Origin: a virus | Virus record (IMG/VR): IMGVR_UViG_3300037119_005678 | Span: 1-20,422 of that record | Direction: 5' to 3' (one strand) | Length of the DNA: 20,422 nucleotides | In this document: positions 5,076-13,600 of the stretch, piece after piece | Layout of the letters: every line of letters starts with the position of its first letter | Position numbering within the stretch: the stretch's first letter is position 1 | The notes under the pieces: model-generated | Database searches by the model: none | Told to the model about the DNA's origin: nothing | Seen by the model: only the letters and a program-made list of their open reading frames with translations | Position numbers and translations under genes: made by a program

Positions 5076-7637
5076 ATGCCAACTGAGCTTGGGGCGGCAC
5101 ATGGAACTATCGTAATAGAGGCTCAATTAACACAGGCCGCTAACGACATCTCACAATTCAGCCGCAAGAGTGAGCAGGAACTTGACCGGCTAGCGGCCAG
5201 TTCAATGCGCGCCCAGCAAAGTATGAATGAGCTGGCCGGCGCGTTTGGCGTTGCCTTCAGCATTGCCGGAGTCGTACAGTTGGGACGGATGGGCGTTGAG
5301 CTGGCCAAGAGTGCAGCCGAGGCCGATGCTGCCGCCGTATCTTTTGAACATTTAGCCGACAGCATTAATGAAGATGCGGACGAAATCTTAGCGGGGATGC
5401 AAAAGGCATCAAGGGGAGCAATCTCCAATGCCAACCTGATTCTAGCCGCCAACCGCGCCATCGGCTCTGAGATTGTCGATAGTAGCGCCGAACTGAATCA
5501 GTTGCTTGAAATTGCCACCGCAACGGGGCGCGCCTTTGGCTTTACGACGACGGAGGCATTTGAGCGTATTGTTGGCGGTCTTGCCAAGTTAGAGCCGGAA
5601 CTGTTGGATGAACTCAACATTACGGTGAAGCTGAATGAAGCGTATGACACCTATGCTCAAAGTCTGGGCAAGACAAGCGAGCAACTGAGCGAAGCCGAGC
5701 GGCGACAGGCGCTCTTTAATGAGGTTGTACGCGAAAGCCAACCGGCAGTTGATGCTGCCGGCGATGCAGCCGGCGATTCATTCGAGAAGTGGAATCAGTT
5801 GACGGCCGCCTTTGACAATCTCAAAGAGGCAGCAGGCAACGTGGTCAACGCCGTGGGCTTTCTGGATACGTGGACGCACGACCTAGAGACACTAGCCGAC
5901 CAACTGGAAACGGCCGTCGAGTGGATGAAGGAACTCAAGGAGTGGGCAGATCGGGTTAAGGCCACCAACTTTGCGGAACTTCTGAGTCAGGCCGCGGCGG
6001 GTGGCATCCCCACACCAACCAGTCCTTTTGCGGGGGGTGGTGGCCTTGGCGGCGGCGGCGGGGGCGGTGGAACTGGTGGCTTTGAAGGGCCGGATGACCC
6101 CGGCTTTAGCGCCGAAGCCAATGAAGCCATGCTGGACTGGGCCGCCGAGCGCACCCAAATCGAGCGCGACGCCAACGCCGATATTTTGGATGAAAATCGC
6201 TCTTACCAACAGCAGCGCGCCAGCAGCATTGCCGACTACGAGCAGAGCATCACGCGCTCTGCCGCCAACTATGCCAAGCAGCGCGCACGCGCCGTCGAGG
6301 AGTATGAGAAGGGCGTGGCGCGCTTCCAACGGGACGCGCAGGCACAGCAGTTGCGTATGGCTGAGGATCACGAGCGCAATTTGGCCAGGATGCGTGCGGA
6401 TCATGCCCAGCGGCTTGCTGACCTTCAGGAAGATTTGGACACAAGAAACAGTGAGCGCCGCGCCGAGTCGGCTGAACGCCTGGCTGACTTTGCTGAAGAT
6501 CGCGACGAAGGCATCGTCGAGGCGCGTGAGAAGAGCGCCGGCCGCCTGCTCGAAATCGAAGAGGCGTATGCGAGCAACCGTGTGCGCGCCGTACGCCAGC
6601 ATGAGGACGCACTCAGCGAAGCTGCCTCCCGTCTTGATGCGCGCGCCGTCTATAACGAACAGCGCCGCTTTGCGCGTGAGCAGGAGGAGGCCGCAGAAGC
6701 CCACCAGGAGAAGGTAGACGACGAGCAGGAAAAGCTGGACGAGGCCATCAAGAACCTCAACGATGCCTATACCCAAAAGGTCGCTGATGAGCAGGAGGCG
6801 TTGCAGAAGTCGATTGACCAGGCGCAAAAAGCCTACGACAAACAGGTATCCGATGCTAACGAGGCTTTTGAACAGCGTGAGCAGGATGCGATTGACTCCT
6901 ATAAGCTGCAGGCGGCTGATTTCCAGACGCAGCACGAGCAGCGCCTCAGCGACATGGCCACCGATTTCAACGAAGAGATGACGCAGCGCGACGGCGACCA
7001 GGCAGACCGCATTAGCGAGATGAAAACGGACCATCAGGAAAACCTGACCGAACTCGACACGGAGCATGGCGAACGGCTTACGCAAATCGGCCGCCACGCC
7101 GCCGAGGAGCGCGGCGAGCTTGACACTGAATTTGAGAAGCGCATGACGGAGTTGAGCGGTCATGAGTTCGACCTGGAGACGGAACAGTTTAAGCACCAGA
7201 ACCGCATGTTGGACGGCTACCAGGATTATCTGGACGACATCGAGCGCGAGCAAATCAAGCATCAAATTCGTATGCTGCGCCTGCTGGCGGAAACGCCCGG
7301 CCTGACGCCGGCGGAGTTGCAAGACATTAACAATGCCATCACGGACCTAGGGATTGCCCTGGGCAAGGTGGGCGATGCGGTCACGCATGTCGATCCGCGT
7401 ATAGCGCCGGTACAAATCGCACCGGGCGACCAGCTGGTGACGGCGGGCTTAAGTGGCGCCAGCTTTATCACGCCTGCAACAGGAGGCGGCGGCCCAACAG
7501 TCGCCGGTATGGCCGTGACCATTGCGTCGGGAGCTATCGTCATCAACGCCGCGCCTGGCATGAGTACGGCAGGCATGGGCGATGAATTTGAACGCAGGCT
7601 GCTTACGGTCCTGCAAAGAGTAGCGAGGAACGGCTAA
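5076..7637 (+). CDS. Tail tape measure protein
   Basis: An 853-residue protein downstream of the chaperone frames, starting at ATG 5076 with GAGGAA about 8 nt upstream. Residues 1-100 are helical with a hydrophobic stretch (AFGVAFSIAGVVQLGRMGVE). Residues 100-310 carry a segment typical of tape measure N-terminal regions: TATGRAFGFTTTEAFERIVG, LDELNITVKLNEAYDTYA, EAERRQALFNEVV. A Gly-rich linker follows at about 316-340. Residues 367-697 are thirty consecutive 11-residue repeats forming a long coiled coil. The C-terminal 120 residues are Gly/Ala-rich. The protein sets tail length, and the length rule for siphophages (about 0.15 nm per residue) predicts a tail near 130 nm. The stop overlaps the next ATG (TAATG). 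Confidence 0.92.
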   Translation: MPTELGAAHGTIVIEAQLTQAANDISQFSRKSEQELDRLAASSMRAQQSMNELAGAFGVAFSIAGVVQLGRMGVELAKSAAEADAAAVSFEHLADSINEDADEILAGMQKASRGAISNANLILAANRAIGSEIVDSSAELNQLLEIATATGRAFGFTTTEAFERIVGGLAKLEPELLDELNITVKLNEAYDTYAQSLGKTSEQLSEAERRQALFNEVVRESQPAVDAAGDAAGDSFEKWNQLTAAFDNLKEAAGNVVNAVGFLDTWTHDLETLADQLETAVEWMKELKEWADRVKATNFAELLSQAAAGGIPTPTSPFAGGGGLGGGGGGGGTGGFEGPDDPGFSAEANEAMLDWAAERTQIERDANADILDENRSYQQQRASSIADYEQSITRSAANYAKQRARAVEEYEKGVARFQRDAQAQQLRMAEDHERNLARMRADHAQRLADLQEDLDTRNSERRAESAERLADFAEDRDEGIVEAREKSAGRLLEIEEAYASNRVRAVRQHEDALSEAASRLDARAVYNEQRRFAREQEEAAEAHQEKVDDEQEKLDEAIKNLNDAYTQKVADEQEALQKSIDQAQKAYDKQVSDANEAFEQREQDAIDSYKLQAADFQTQHEQRLSDMATDFNEEMTQRDGDQADRISEMKTDHQENLTELDTEHGERLTQIGRHAAEERGELDTEFEKRMTELSGHEFDLETEQFKHQNRMLDGYQDYLDDIEREQIKHQIRMLRLLAETPGLTPAELQDINNAITDLGIALGKVGDAVTHVDPRIAPVQIAPGDQLVTAGLSGASFITPATGGGGPTVAGMAVTIASGAIVINAAPGMSTAGMGDEFERRLLTVLQRVARNG
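6174..7166 (+). repeat. Thirty 11-residue (33-bp) repeats in the tape measure protein
   Basis: From residue 367 to 697 the tape measure protein divides into 30 units of 11 residues, with a single one-residue insertion in unit 15. Units commonly end in Tyr, His, Phe or Leu: for example QQQRASSIADY, EQSITRSAANY, QKSIDQAQKAY, DKQVSDANEAF, QENLTELDTEH. Hydrophobic residues recur near positions 4 and 7. Eleven residues per three turns favours a straight or slightly right-handed coiled coil. The DNA units have diverged, so the period is best seen in the protein. Confidence 0.85.
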
Positions 7638-8011
7638 TGGCCTCAGATTATCGCAGCAAGGTCGGCCTCAACCAAACGCTTGTCAGTCTCACCAAGCTCT
7701 CTCCGCAGCCTTCAAGCGCGGGCGTGATGGCAACGCGGCGCGTGCCATTGGGCGATGGCTCCATCCTTGACCAGGGGCTGTATGTGGAGTGGGTCTACAA
7801 CGTTGTCGAGGACGCCGCGCAGTTGCTGGCGATCCTCACCCCATTGGGCCTGCACACCGCTAAATCGAGCGTGGTGACGATTTATACCAGGGACGACCTC
7901 TATGCCTACAAACGCTACAATGGAATAGCTCATAGACCCGCCCCTTCCTGGGAGAGTTATTTTCCACGGAATGTGGTCATCCTCATTCGCAACCTGGAAA
8001 TTTTACCTTAG
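7637..8011 (+). CDS. Minor tail protein downstream of tape measure
   Basis: A 124-residue protein whose ATG overlaps the tape measure TAA. It is not confidently assigned to a family. It contains beta-type segments (QGLYVEWVYNVV, SSVVTIYTRDDLYAYKRYNG) and ends with NVVILIRNLEILP. In siphophages the gene directly after the tape measure encodes a distal tail or adaptor protein of the tail tip, and the size would fit a small adaptor. This is inferred from position. Its TAG stop overlaps the TAA stop of the converging HNH gene (shared TTAG), so there are no spare bases between them. Confidence 0.6.
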   Translation: MASDYRSKVGLNQTLVSLTKLSPQPSSAGVMATRRVPLGDGSILDQGLYVEWVYNVVEDAAQLLAILTPLGLHTAKSSVVTIYTRDDLYAYKRYNGIAHRPAPSWESYFPRNVVILIRNLEILP

Positions 8012-8631
8012 GGAAGGTGCTTCCATACCAAATGGCGAACAATGTCGGAAACAAGCGACTGAGAAACAGCAAAATGCGCTGCCAGTCGGGTTTGCGTCCA
8101 ACCCATCTTGTACAGTTTACGCATTTCTATAACTTGAGAATCAGACAGGCGAGCCTGTGCAACTCGACCGCCGAAGACGTGACGAGATTTTGCAACTTTA
8201 TCCGCCATGTTGTCTTGATGGGTTCCGAGGAAAAGATGATTCGGGTTGACGCAAGGAGGGTTGTCGCATTTATGCAACACATGCAAGCCGTCAGAAATTG
8301 GGCCAAAATGAATTTCATAAGAAAGGCGATGCGCCATCAATTTGCCATTCGGATAATCCGGCAAGAAACCATAGCCTGCAAGGTATCTTCCGCCTGTCCA
8401 CTCCCAACATTCTTGAGCTTTCCCGACCCGCACCTTTCCCCAAAAACGATCAGCGAGCGGCTTGCGTCTCTTTGGGCCATTGCGACGATATTCTATGCCT
8501 TCAATACGGGTGCATTGTTTACAACAACTATGCAATCCGCCGGGTGTGTTCTTGTCGCGGTGGAAGAACTCTGGCGTTCTAGGGTATTGGTTGGTGCAGC
8601 GGGGGCAGCGTTTTGGGGTATCATTATTCAT
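8008..8631 (-). CDS. HNH homing-type endonuclease with zinc-binding and helix-turn-helix domains
   Basis: A 207-residue protein. C9-x2-C12 and C37-x2-C40 form a probable zinc finger. RFWGKV (62-67) and ECWEWTGG lead into the HNH core: AHRLSYEIHFGPISDGL with His101, then LHKCDNPPCVNPNHLFLGT with His120, Cys122, Cys127, Asn131 and His132, followed by QDNMADK. Residues 160-200 (LSDSQVIEMRKLYKMGWTQ, then AAHFAVSQSLVSDIVR) are a helix-turn-helix that would bind DNA. Free-standing HNH genes of this sort cut phage DNA and promote their own spread. The gene is antisense in the tail operon between the minor tail and hub genes. The ATG has AAGGAG 8 nt upstream, inside a leader hairpin. All catalytic residues look intact. 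Confidence 0.92.
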   Translation of the reverse strand: MNNDTPKRCPRCTNQYPRTPEFFHRDKNTPGGLHSCCKQCTRIEGIEYRRNGPKRRKPLADRFWGKVRVGKAQECWEWTGGRYLAGYGFLPDYPNGKLMAHRLSYEIHFGPISDGLHVLHKCDNPPCVNPNHLFLGTHQDNMADKVAKSRHVFGGRVAQARLSDSQVIEMRKLYKMGWTQTRLAAHFAVSQSLVSDIVRHLVWKHLP

Positions 8632-8709
8632 GTCATTAGCTCCTTAATAGCTAGTGGCCGATCCAGGGACGATTCACAGTCGTCGCCTGGTGTTTTTGTT
8701 GGGTTTACT
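8632..8709 (-). promoter_or_regulatory. Structured 5' leader of the second HNH gene
   Basis: Read on the minus strand, hairpin 1 has arms 8680-8690 and 8663-8672 with a 7-nt loop (CTGTGAA) and one bulged base. A 9-nt spacer with GGCC (8654-8662) follows. Hairpin 2 has arms 8649-8653 (TAGCT) and 8637-8641 (AGCTA) with the loop ATTAAGG, so the ribosome site AAGGAG lies in loop and stem. Five nucleotides separate it from the ATG. Each element has the same size as in the left HNH leader, with different but paired stems. The 5' end is estimated from the promoter. Confidence 0.75.
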
Positions 8710-8715
8710 CGTTCA

Positions 8716-8724
8716 ATTATACCA
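8716..8724 (-). promoter_or_regulatory. Extended -10 promoter of the second HNH gene
   Basis: TGGTATAAT on the minus strand, within a 20-nt block at 8706-8725 identical to that before the left HNH gene (427-446). No consensus -35 is evident, in line with an extended -10 promoter. It sits directly beside the GGAGGT ribosome site (8731-8736) of the plus-strand hub gene. Confidence 0.78.
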
Positions 8725-8747
8725 CAAACGGGAGGTATAGCCGAACG

Positions 8748-10631
8748 ATGCTGAGAATGTACATCCACAAACCAAAGGTCATCTTGCGGGCCAGGCTGAA
8801 CATGTCTGCGAGCCAGAACTATCCTTTGGATGTTCTTATCTTTGATACGGTGACGCTTGGCAATACAACCCTTCTCAAAGAAAGCATGACGCTCCTATTG
8901 GGGTCTGCCGCAGATAAGCATGATTACGGGATGGTGCGTTACAGATATATGGATCCGGACTTCCCTTCCACGCAGATGCATGTAAGTCGTTATTCACAGG
9001 GTACGGGAATCGGCGAACTGAATCTTGTCGATAATGCCTATATCACCGTACTGGAAGATTACAGGGTATGGGCCAAGATTCCGCAGATGGCGGGCGGGGC
9101 CATGTGGAAAGATACGGATATAAGCTCTGAGCTGAACAACGGCAAGCCGCCTGCTGTTCCCAACGGTGGGCCAGGTACGGCGGGAGATATAGACCCTGGT
9201 ACGGGTAGGCTGGAAGTGGCGTTTTCGGCACAGAGCTTTATCTTCAATAAGGCTTTCACACCTCCTACGCCGAATCCAAATAACTATATCTGGGAACTTC
9301 CTGGCACGGCGACGGTGGTGGCCGGAAACGTGACGACCGCGAACGTCACCGCCCGATTTCTTCCTGGCTTCTACTATGTTTATCTAACCGTCCACGACTG
9401 GGGCCTAAACCACGCCGAAACGCAGAAGATTCCTATCTTCGCCCGTGACCCTGCCTCCGACCTTTCCACCACAGAGTTTAGAGTGGTGTCGCATCAGCAT
9501 GACCAGGTAGGGCAAGAAATCACAATCGAACTGTATAAACCGCTGCCTCGCAATACCTACTACGATGGCTTTCTGATGATGATGTGGGATGACAGCATCA
9601 CCTATGTTCCTGTTCTGCGCCGCCACATGCAATTTATTGGCTGGCATCAAGCGGAAGATGTATCGATTCGTACCGAAGCGACCGCTACCCTGGATGATAC
9701 TCGCTTAACTTTCTACGATGTGGGCAAACGCTTAGAGATGCTGCCCGGCTTTTCGCAGGTGATGAAGTACGCGGCGACGGTAGGGGTGGACTGGTCAGAG
9801 TCAGAGTTTGCCAATATGCTCTATTACTTCTGGTTTTTGCTGCACTACCACTCCACGGCGCTAGAAGTGGCGGACTTCTTCGACTATTCGTTCAGCCTCT
9901 CCCTCTATGAATTTGTCGTGATAGGCAGCGACAAGCAGAATCTTAGCGCGCAAATCCAGGAGCTTGCCGCTAAGGTTTCGCCAGATCATAGGATGAGCTG
10001 CAACCGCCAGGGGCAGTTAAAGATGATTCCTGACCTGAACATCATGCATACGGCAGACCGTCCCAGCACGGTCATGGACACTGTATCTGATAGCCTGTGG
10101 GTCAGCGTCACCTGGGGCTATTCGCAGCAGCCGAAGGTCGGGCAAATCCAGACAATGGCGATTGTTTCCAGTCATGAAACCGTGATGGTGGGGGATAAAG
10201 AAACGCTAGAAGTGGTTGCCTGTGTTGCGCCAGGGACGGGATACGGCCAGGGCGAACAGATGATAGAAGCGGGTGAGCGCATTTGTTTCGAGCAATTTAA
10301 TCTGAATAATGTAGAAGGCAATCGTTATGCCAAGATGAACGCACGCTTTGCGCCCTTCACGATTACCGTCCCCTGGGAACTCTTGGACCCTGACGTTTCA
10401 CCGGCGGAAGCCCAGTGGCTGCGTCTGACCATCAGTGACGCCAATCATCCCATTCGCGAAGCAACCGGCTTTACAGATTTACGCGGCATTGTGCTGGAAA
10501 TGACGACGGAATATCAGGTTGACGATACGGGGCTAAGTCGTATGGTCACAATCCAGTGGGAAATGGAAAGCAGCGGGCATCCGGCAGAGACCGTCATTCT
10601 GTGGCCGGACGTGCCGGAGGAGACGCCTTGA
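8748..10631 (+). CDS. Tail hub / minor tail protein with PKD-like insertion
   Basis: A 627-residue protein downstream of the tape measure region, with GGAGGT 11 nt before ATG 8748. Residues 25-120 contain hub-type strands (PLDVLIFDTVTLGNTTLLKE, then NAYITVLEDYRVWAKIP). Residues 156-235 look like an inserted PKD/Ig-like beta sandwich (NNYIWELPGTATVVAGN, then PGFYYVYLTVHDW). Residues 240-420 (VGQEITIELYKPLPRN, VLRRHMQFIGWHQAEDVSI) and a C-terminal region ending MVTIQWEMESSG resemble the phage late-control and baseplate-hub class. Known proteins of this kind form the tail tip base on which fibres are mounted. It is coupled to the fibre gene by a TTGA stop/start overlap. Exact family membership was not determined. 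Confidence 0.6.
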   Translation: MLRMYIHKPKVILRARLNMSASQNYPLDVLIFDTVTLGNTTLLKESMTLLLGSAADKHDYGMVRYRYMDPDFPSTQMHVSRYSQGTGIGELNLVDNAYITVLEDYRVWAKIPQMAGGAMWKDTDISSELNNGKPPAVPNGGPGTAGDIDPGTGRLEVAFSAQSFIFNKAFTPPTPNPNNYIWELPGTATVVAGNVTTANVTARFLPGFYYVYLTVHDWGLNHAETQKIPIFARDPASDLSTTEFRVVSHQHDQVGQEITIELYKPLPRNTYYDGFLMMMWDDSITYVPVLRRHMQFIGWHQAEDVSIRTEATATLDDTRLTFYDVGKRLEMLPGFSQVMKYAATVGVDWSESEFANMLYYFWFLLHYHSTALEVADFFDYSFSLSLYEFVVIGSDKQNLSAQIQELAAKVSPDHRMSCNRQGQLKMIPDLNIMHTADRPSTVMDTVSDSLWVSVTWGYSQQPKVGQIQTMAIVSSHETVMVGDKETLEVVACVAPGTGYGQGEQMIEAGERICFEQFNLNNVEGNRYAKMNARFAPFTITVPWELLDPDVSPAEAQWLRLTISDANHPIREATGFTDLRGIVLEMTTEYQVDDTGLSRMVTIQWEMESSGHPAETVILWPDVPEETP

Positions 10632-13600
10632 ACGAAACTGAGATTCTTAAGACCCTGGATCGCATCTGGGAACGTAGCAATGTTCGTACTGCCATCTATG
10701 GTCGTCTGGGCAAACAAGACGGCACCGTAGCCGACATTGAAGTGATTGGGCGGCCTGGTTACGTGTATGTAAGTATGGGCGACTTGGGCGACCAGGGCAT
10801 CAACATCGCCAAAGATAAGGCCGGCGTCGCCCGCACCGTCTTTCAACAGGTCAAGATGCGCCGTGAGCTTGGTGAGCTGGTCATCTATGAAGCTGCCGCC
10901 TATGCGGGGGGTACAGGAGGTACAGGGGGTGCAACTAGTTTCTTTGACCTGACCGATGTCAACCCCGTGGGCTGGGACAATGGCGAAGTGCCGACTTGGA
11001 ACAGCATTAGCGGCAAGTTTGACCCTACGCTACCCACAGGGGGTGGGGGTGGCGGCTCCTACGTCGAAGGGCCAGGCATCGACATCAGCGGTACGCTCAT
11101 CTCAGCCGTCGCGCATCCGACGCGCGGTATCATCATTGACGCATCGGGCATCGGTGTCAAAGGCAGCACGAATGGCGGGCTGGCGGCGGATGCGAACGGT
11201 CTGTATATCCATCCAAAGAGCAACAGCGGTCTCGCCATTGACAGTACCGGCATTGGCGTGGGCGCGGGCGATGGCATTGATGTGGCAGGGACGGCGGTGG
11301 CGGTCGATGTCAGCGACTTGGTAGGAGATGGCATTGAAGAGGACGGCTCCAATAACTTCACAATCAAACTCGATACCAATAGTGGCATGATCGTGGATGG
11401 CGGTGGTCTCTCGGTTGGCAACGGTGACGGCATTGTCACAGCCGGCAACTATACCAAAGTCAAGGTGACCGACCTTTTGGGTCTGGGTATGACCGACGAT
11501 GGGGCCAACAATTTCAAAGTTTTGCTTGACACGCCCAACAGCGGCTTAAACTATGGGCCAACGGGGGGCTTGGAAGTCGGGCAGGGTGACGGCATTGGTG
11601 TCGTCGGCAACGATGTAGCGGTGCGCCTGTCGCAGCCGACCAGTGGCCTGGACTTTGGGCCGGATGGCGGCTTGCTGATTGGTGAAGGCGATGGCATTGA
11701 TGTGGAGACCAACACCATCAAGGTCAACGTGGTGGAGATCATCAACCCTGCTTACGGCATCTACCATGACGGCTCCAACAACATTGTGGTGGCTCTGGAG
11801 CCTGACAGTGGTCTGCGCTACAACGACCCATCAGGACGCTTGGAGCTGGGCGAACCCGGCACGCTGCATGTCAACAGCGTCAATGAACTCATCGACGATA
11901 CGCACTTCCATCAAGTGCTGACCTCCAGCGACCCGGGATCTACTGAGAAGATACTGGCCACCGATGTTTACGGCGGCTTGCGCCTGGACACTGACCTGCT
12001 CTATGTGGACGCCGCTAACAATAGGGTGGGCATCAACACCATCCCCGAAAACGAGTGGGGGGCGGCTACGCTGGACGTGTTTGCAGCCAACCCTGCTGAC
12101 CATACGCAGCGCATCAAGCAGATGCTCGGGCAGACGGGGCGCATGTGGCGCATTGAGGATAGTGGCGGCGATGAGCTTATCGTGCTGGACTCTGTGGGTA
12201 ACCTGCAAAGCGGCAAGCCTGGCTTTGTGTCGGGCTTAACGGGTTGGCAGATCACGCCGCAAGGTAATGCCGAGTTTAATAATATTTGGGCGCGTGGCGA
12301 ACTTCACGCAACCGTTTTCGTCAAGGACGAGGTTCACGCCACCGGCGGCACCTTCATGGTGGCCACAGCAGCGACCTTTTATGAGGACGCCACGCTGACT
12401 GACGATAACGCTGCTGAGGACGAACTGTGGGTCGTCTCGGCGGCGGCGGGTACAGGGCCGCTAGAGGTGGTGACCACCAGTACCAGTTTTGAGGGCAACA
12501 CGCTGTGGGTGTCCAACGTCCTTAACGAGATTAAGCTCAACCATCCACCTAGCGGTCCGGCCACCTACTTCCAGCCTGGTGAAATTCTGAGGGTAAAAAC
12601 CGAGATATACGACCATGACGACCCTGTCTATGATGGCGAGGGCAAGATTGTGCGGTTGGCTGATGTGTGGCTCATCGTTAACCAGGGTGATGCCAGCAAT
12701 GAAGAGTACGGGCTGTACAGCGTGCAGAAGGTCAGCGGCTCCAACTGCGTGATTCCGAAAGGTACGGCTATCGTCACCTACGGCAAGCCAGGCGATGGGG
12801 CCATCCTCATGACCAGCGACTGGCGACCTGCCAACGCTGAGGACGGCGATGACGGCTATGCTCCCTACATCGACGTGTTCACGACAGGGCAACAGCCGTG
12901 GCTGGCGACAGCGGGGAGCATCGTGCCGCATGTGAGGATGGGGCAACTCAAAGGGGTAGGTCTGCCAGGCTTTTCCGGCGAGAACAAATTCGGCATTGTG
13001 ATGGGCCAGGACTTGTCTGACCCGAACAGTGCCTATATGGGAGCGTCCAGTGAGGGTATCGAGATTTATCGTGGGCTAATTAGGTTAAACAACGGCGTCA
13101 ATGATACCGGCCTTTGGGACAGTGACGGTAATTTCAAGCTGGGCAAAAACATCTCGCAAGACGCCACGACCGGCTTCAGGGTCATCACCACAGGTGAGCA
13201 TGCCGGAGACGTCATCATTGGCGACGTCGATGCCGGCACCAACTTTGTGCGCTGGGATGCCAACGGGGGCGGGGCAAATGTAGGCACGCTGGTCATCAGA
13301 GGTGACCTGCTGGTCGAAGGGAGTGGGGGTGGCGTCAGTGCAGGTTACGTCAAACTAGAAGATGATAAGTATCTGGGCTATGCTGAACAGTACACGCGTG
13401 ACCAGATTGCCCTCATCGACCCTGGCGGCGACGGCAGTGCCTACGCCGACTCCAGGCGCGTGCTGTCGATTGACGCTGTGTTTGCCAGCAGTGCCTATAA
13501 CGTCATCTCTTGGGGTGCGTTTAGCATTTACCTGGCTAATGGTACGACCAGGACGGTAGCAGCCAACACCTCCTACACGCTCAATGCTTCCTTCTCACGC

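Noticed and set aside
5892-7322. A 476-codon open frame on the minus strand inside the tape measure gene
   Set aside because: It is a shadow of the repetitive coiled-coil coding sequence; the product is compositionally odd (Leu/Ala/Val-rich), and the sense gene has the ribosome site, position and family features.
8017-8754. A 245-codon plus-strand frame between the tail genes
   Set aside because: It mirrors the second HNH gene, whose catalytic motifs are intact on the minus strand.
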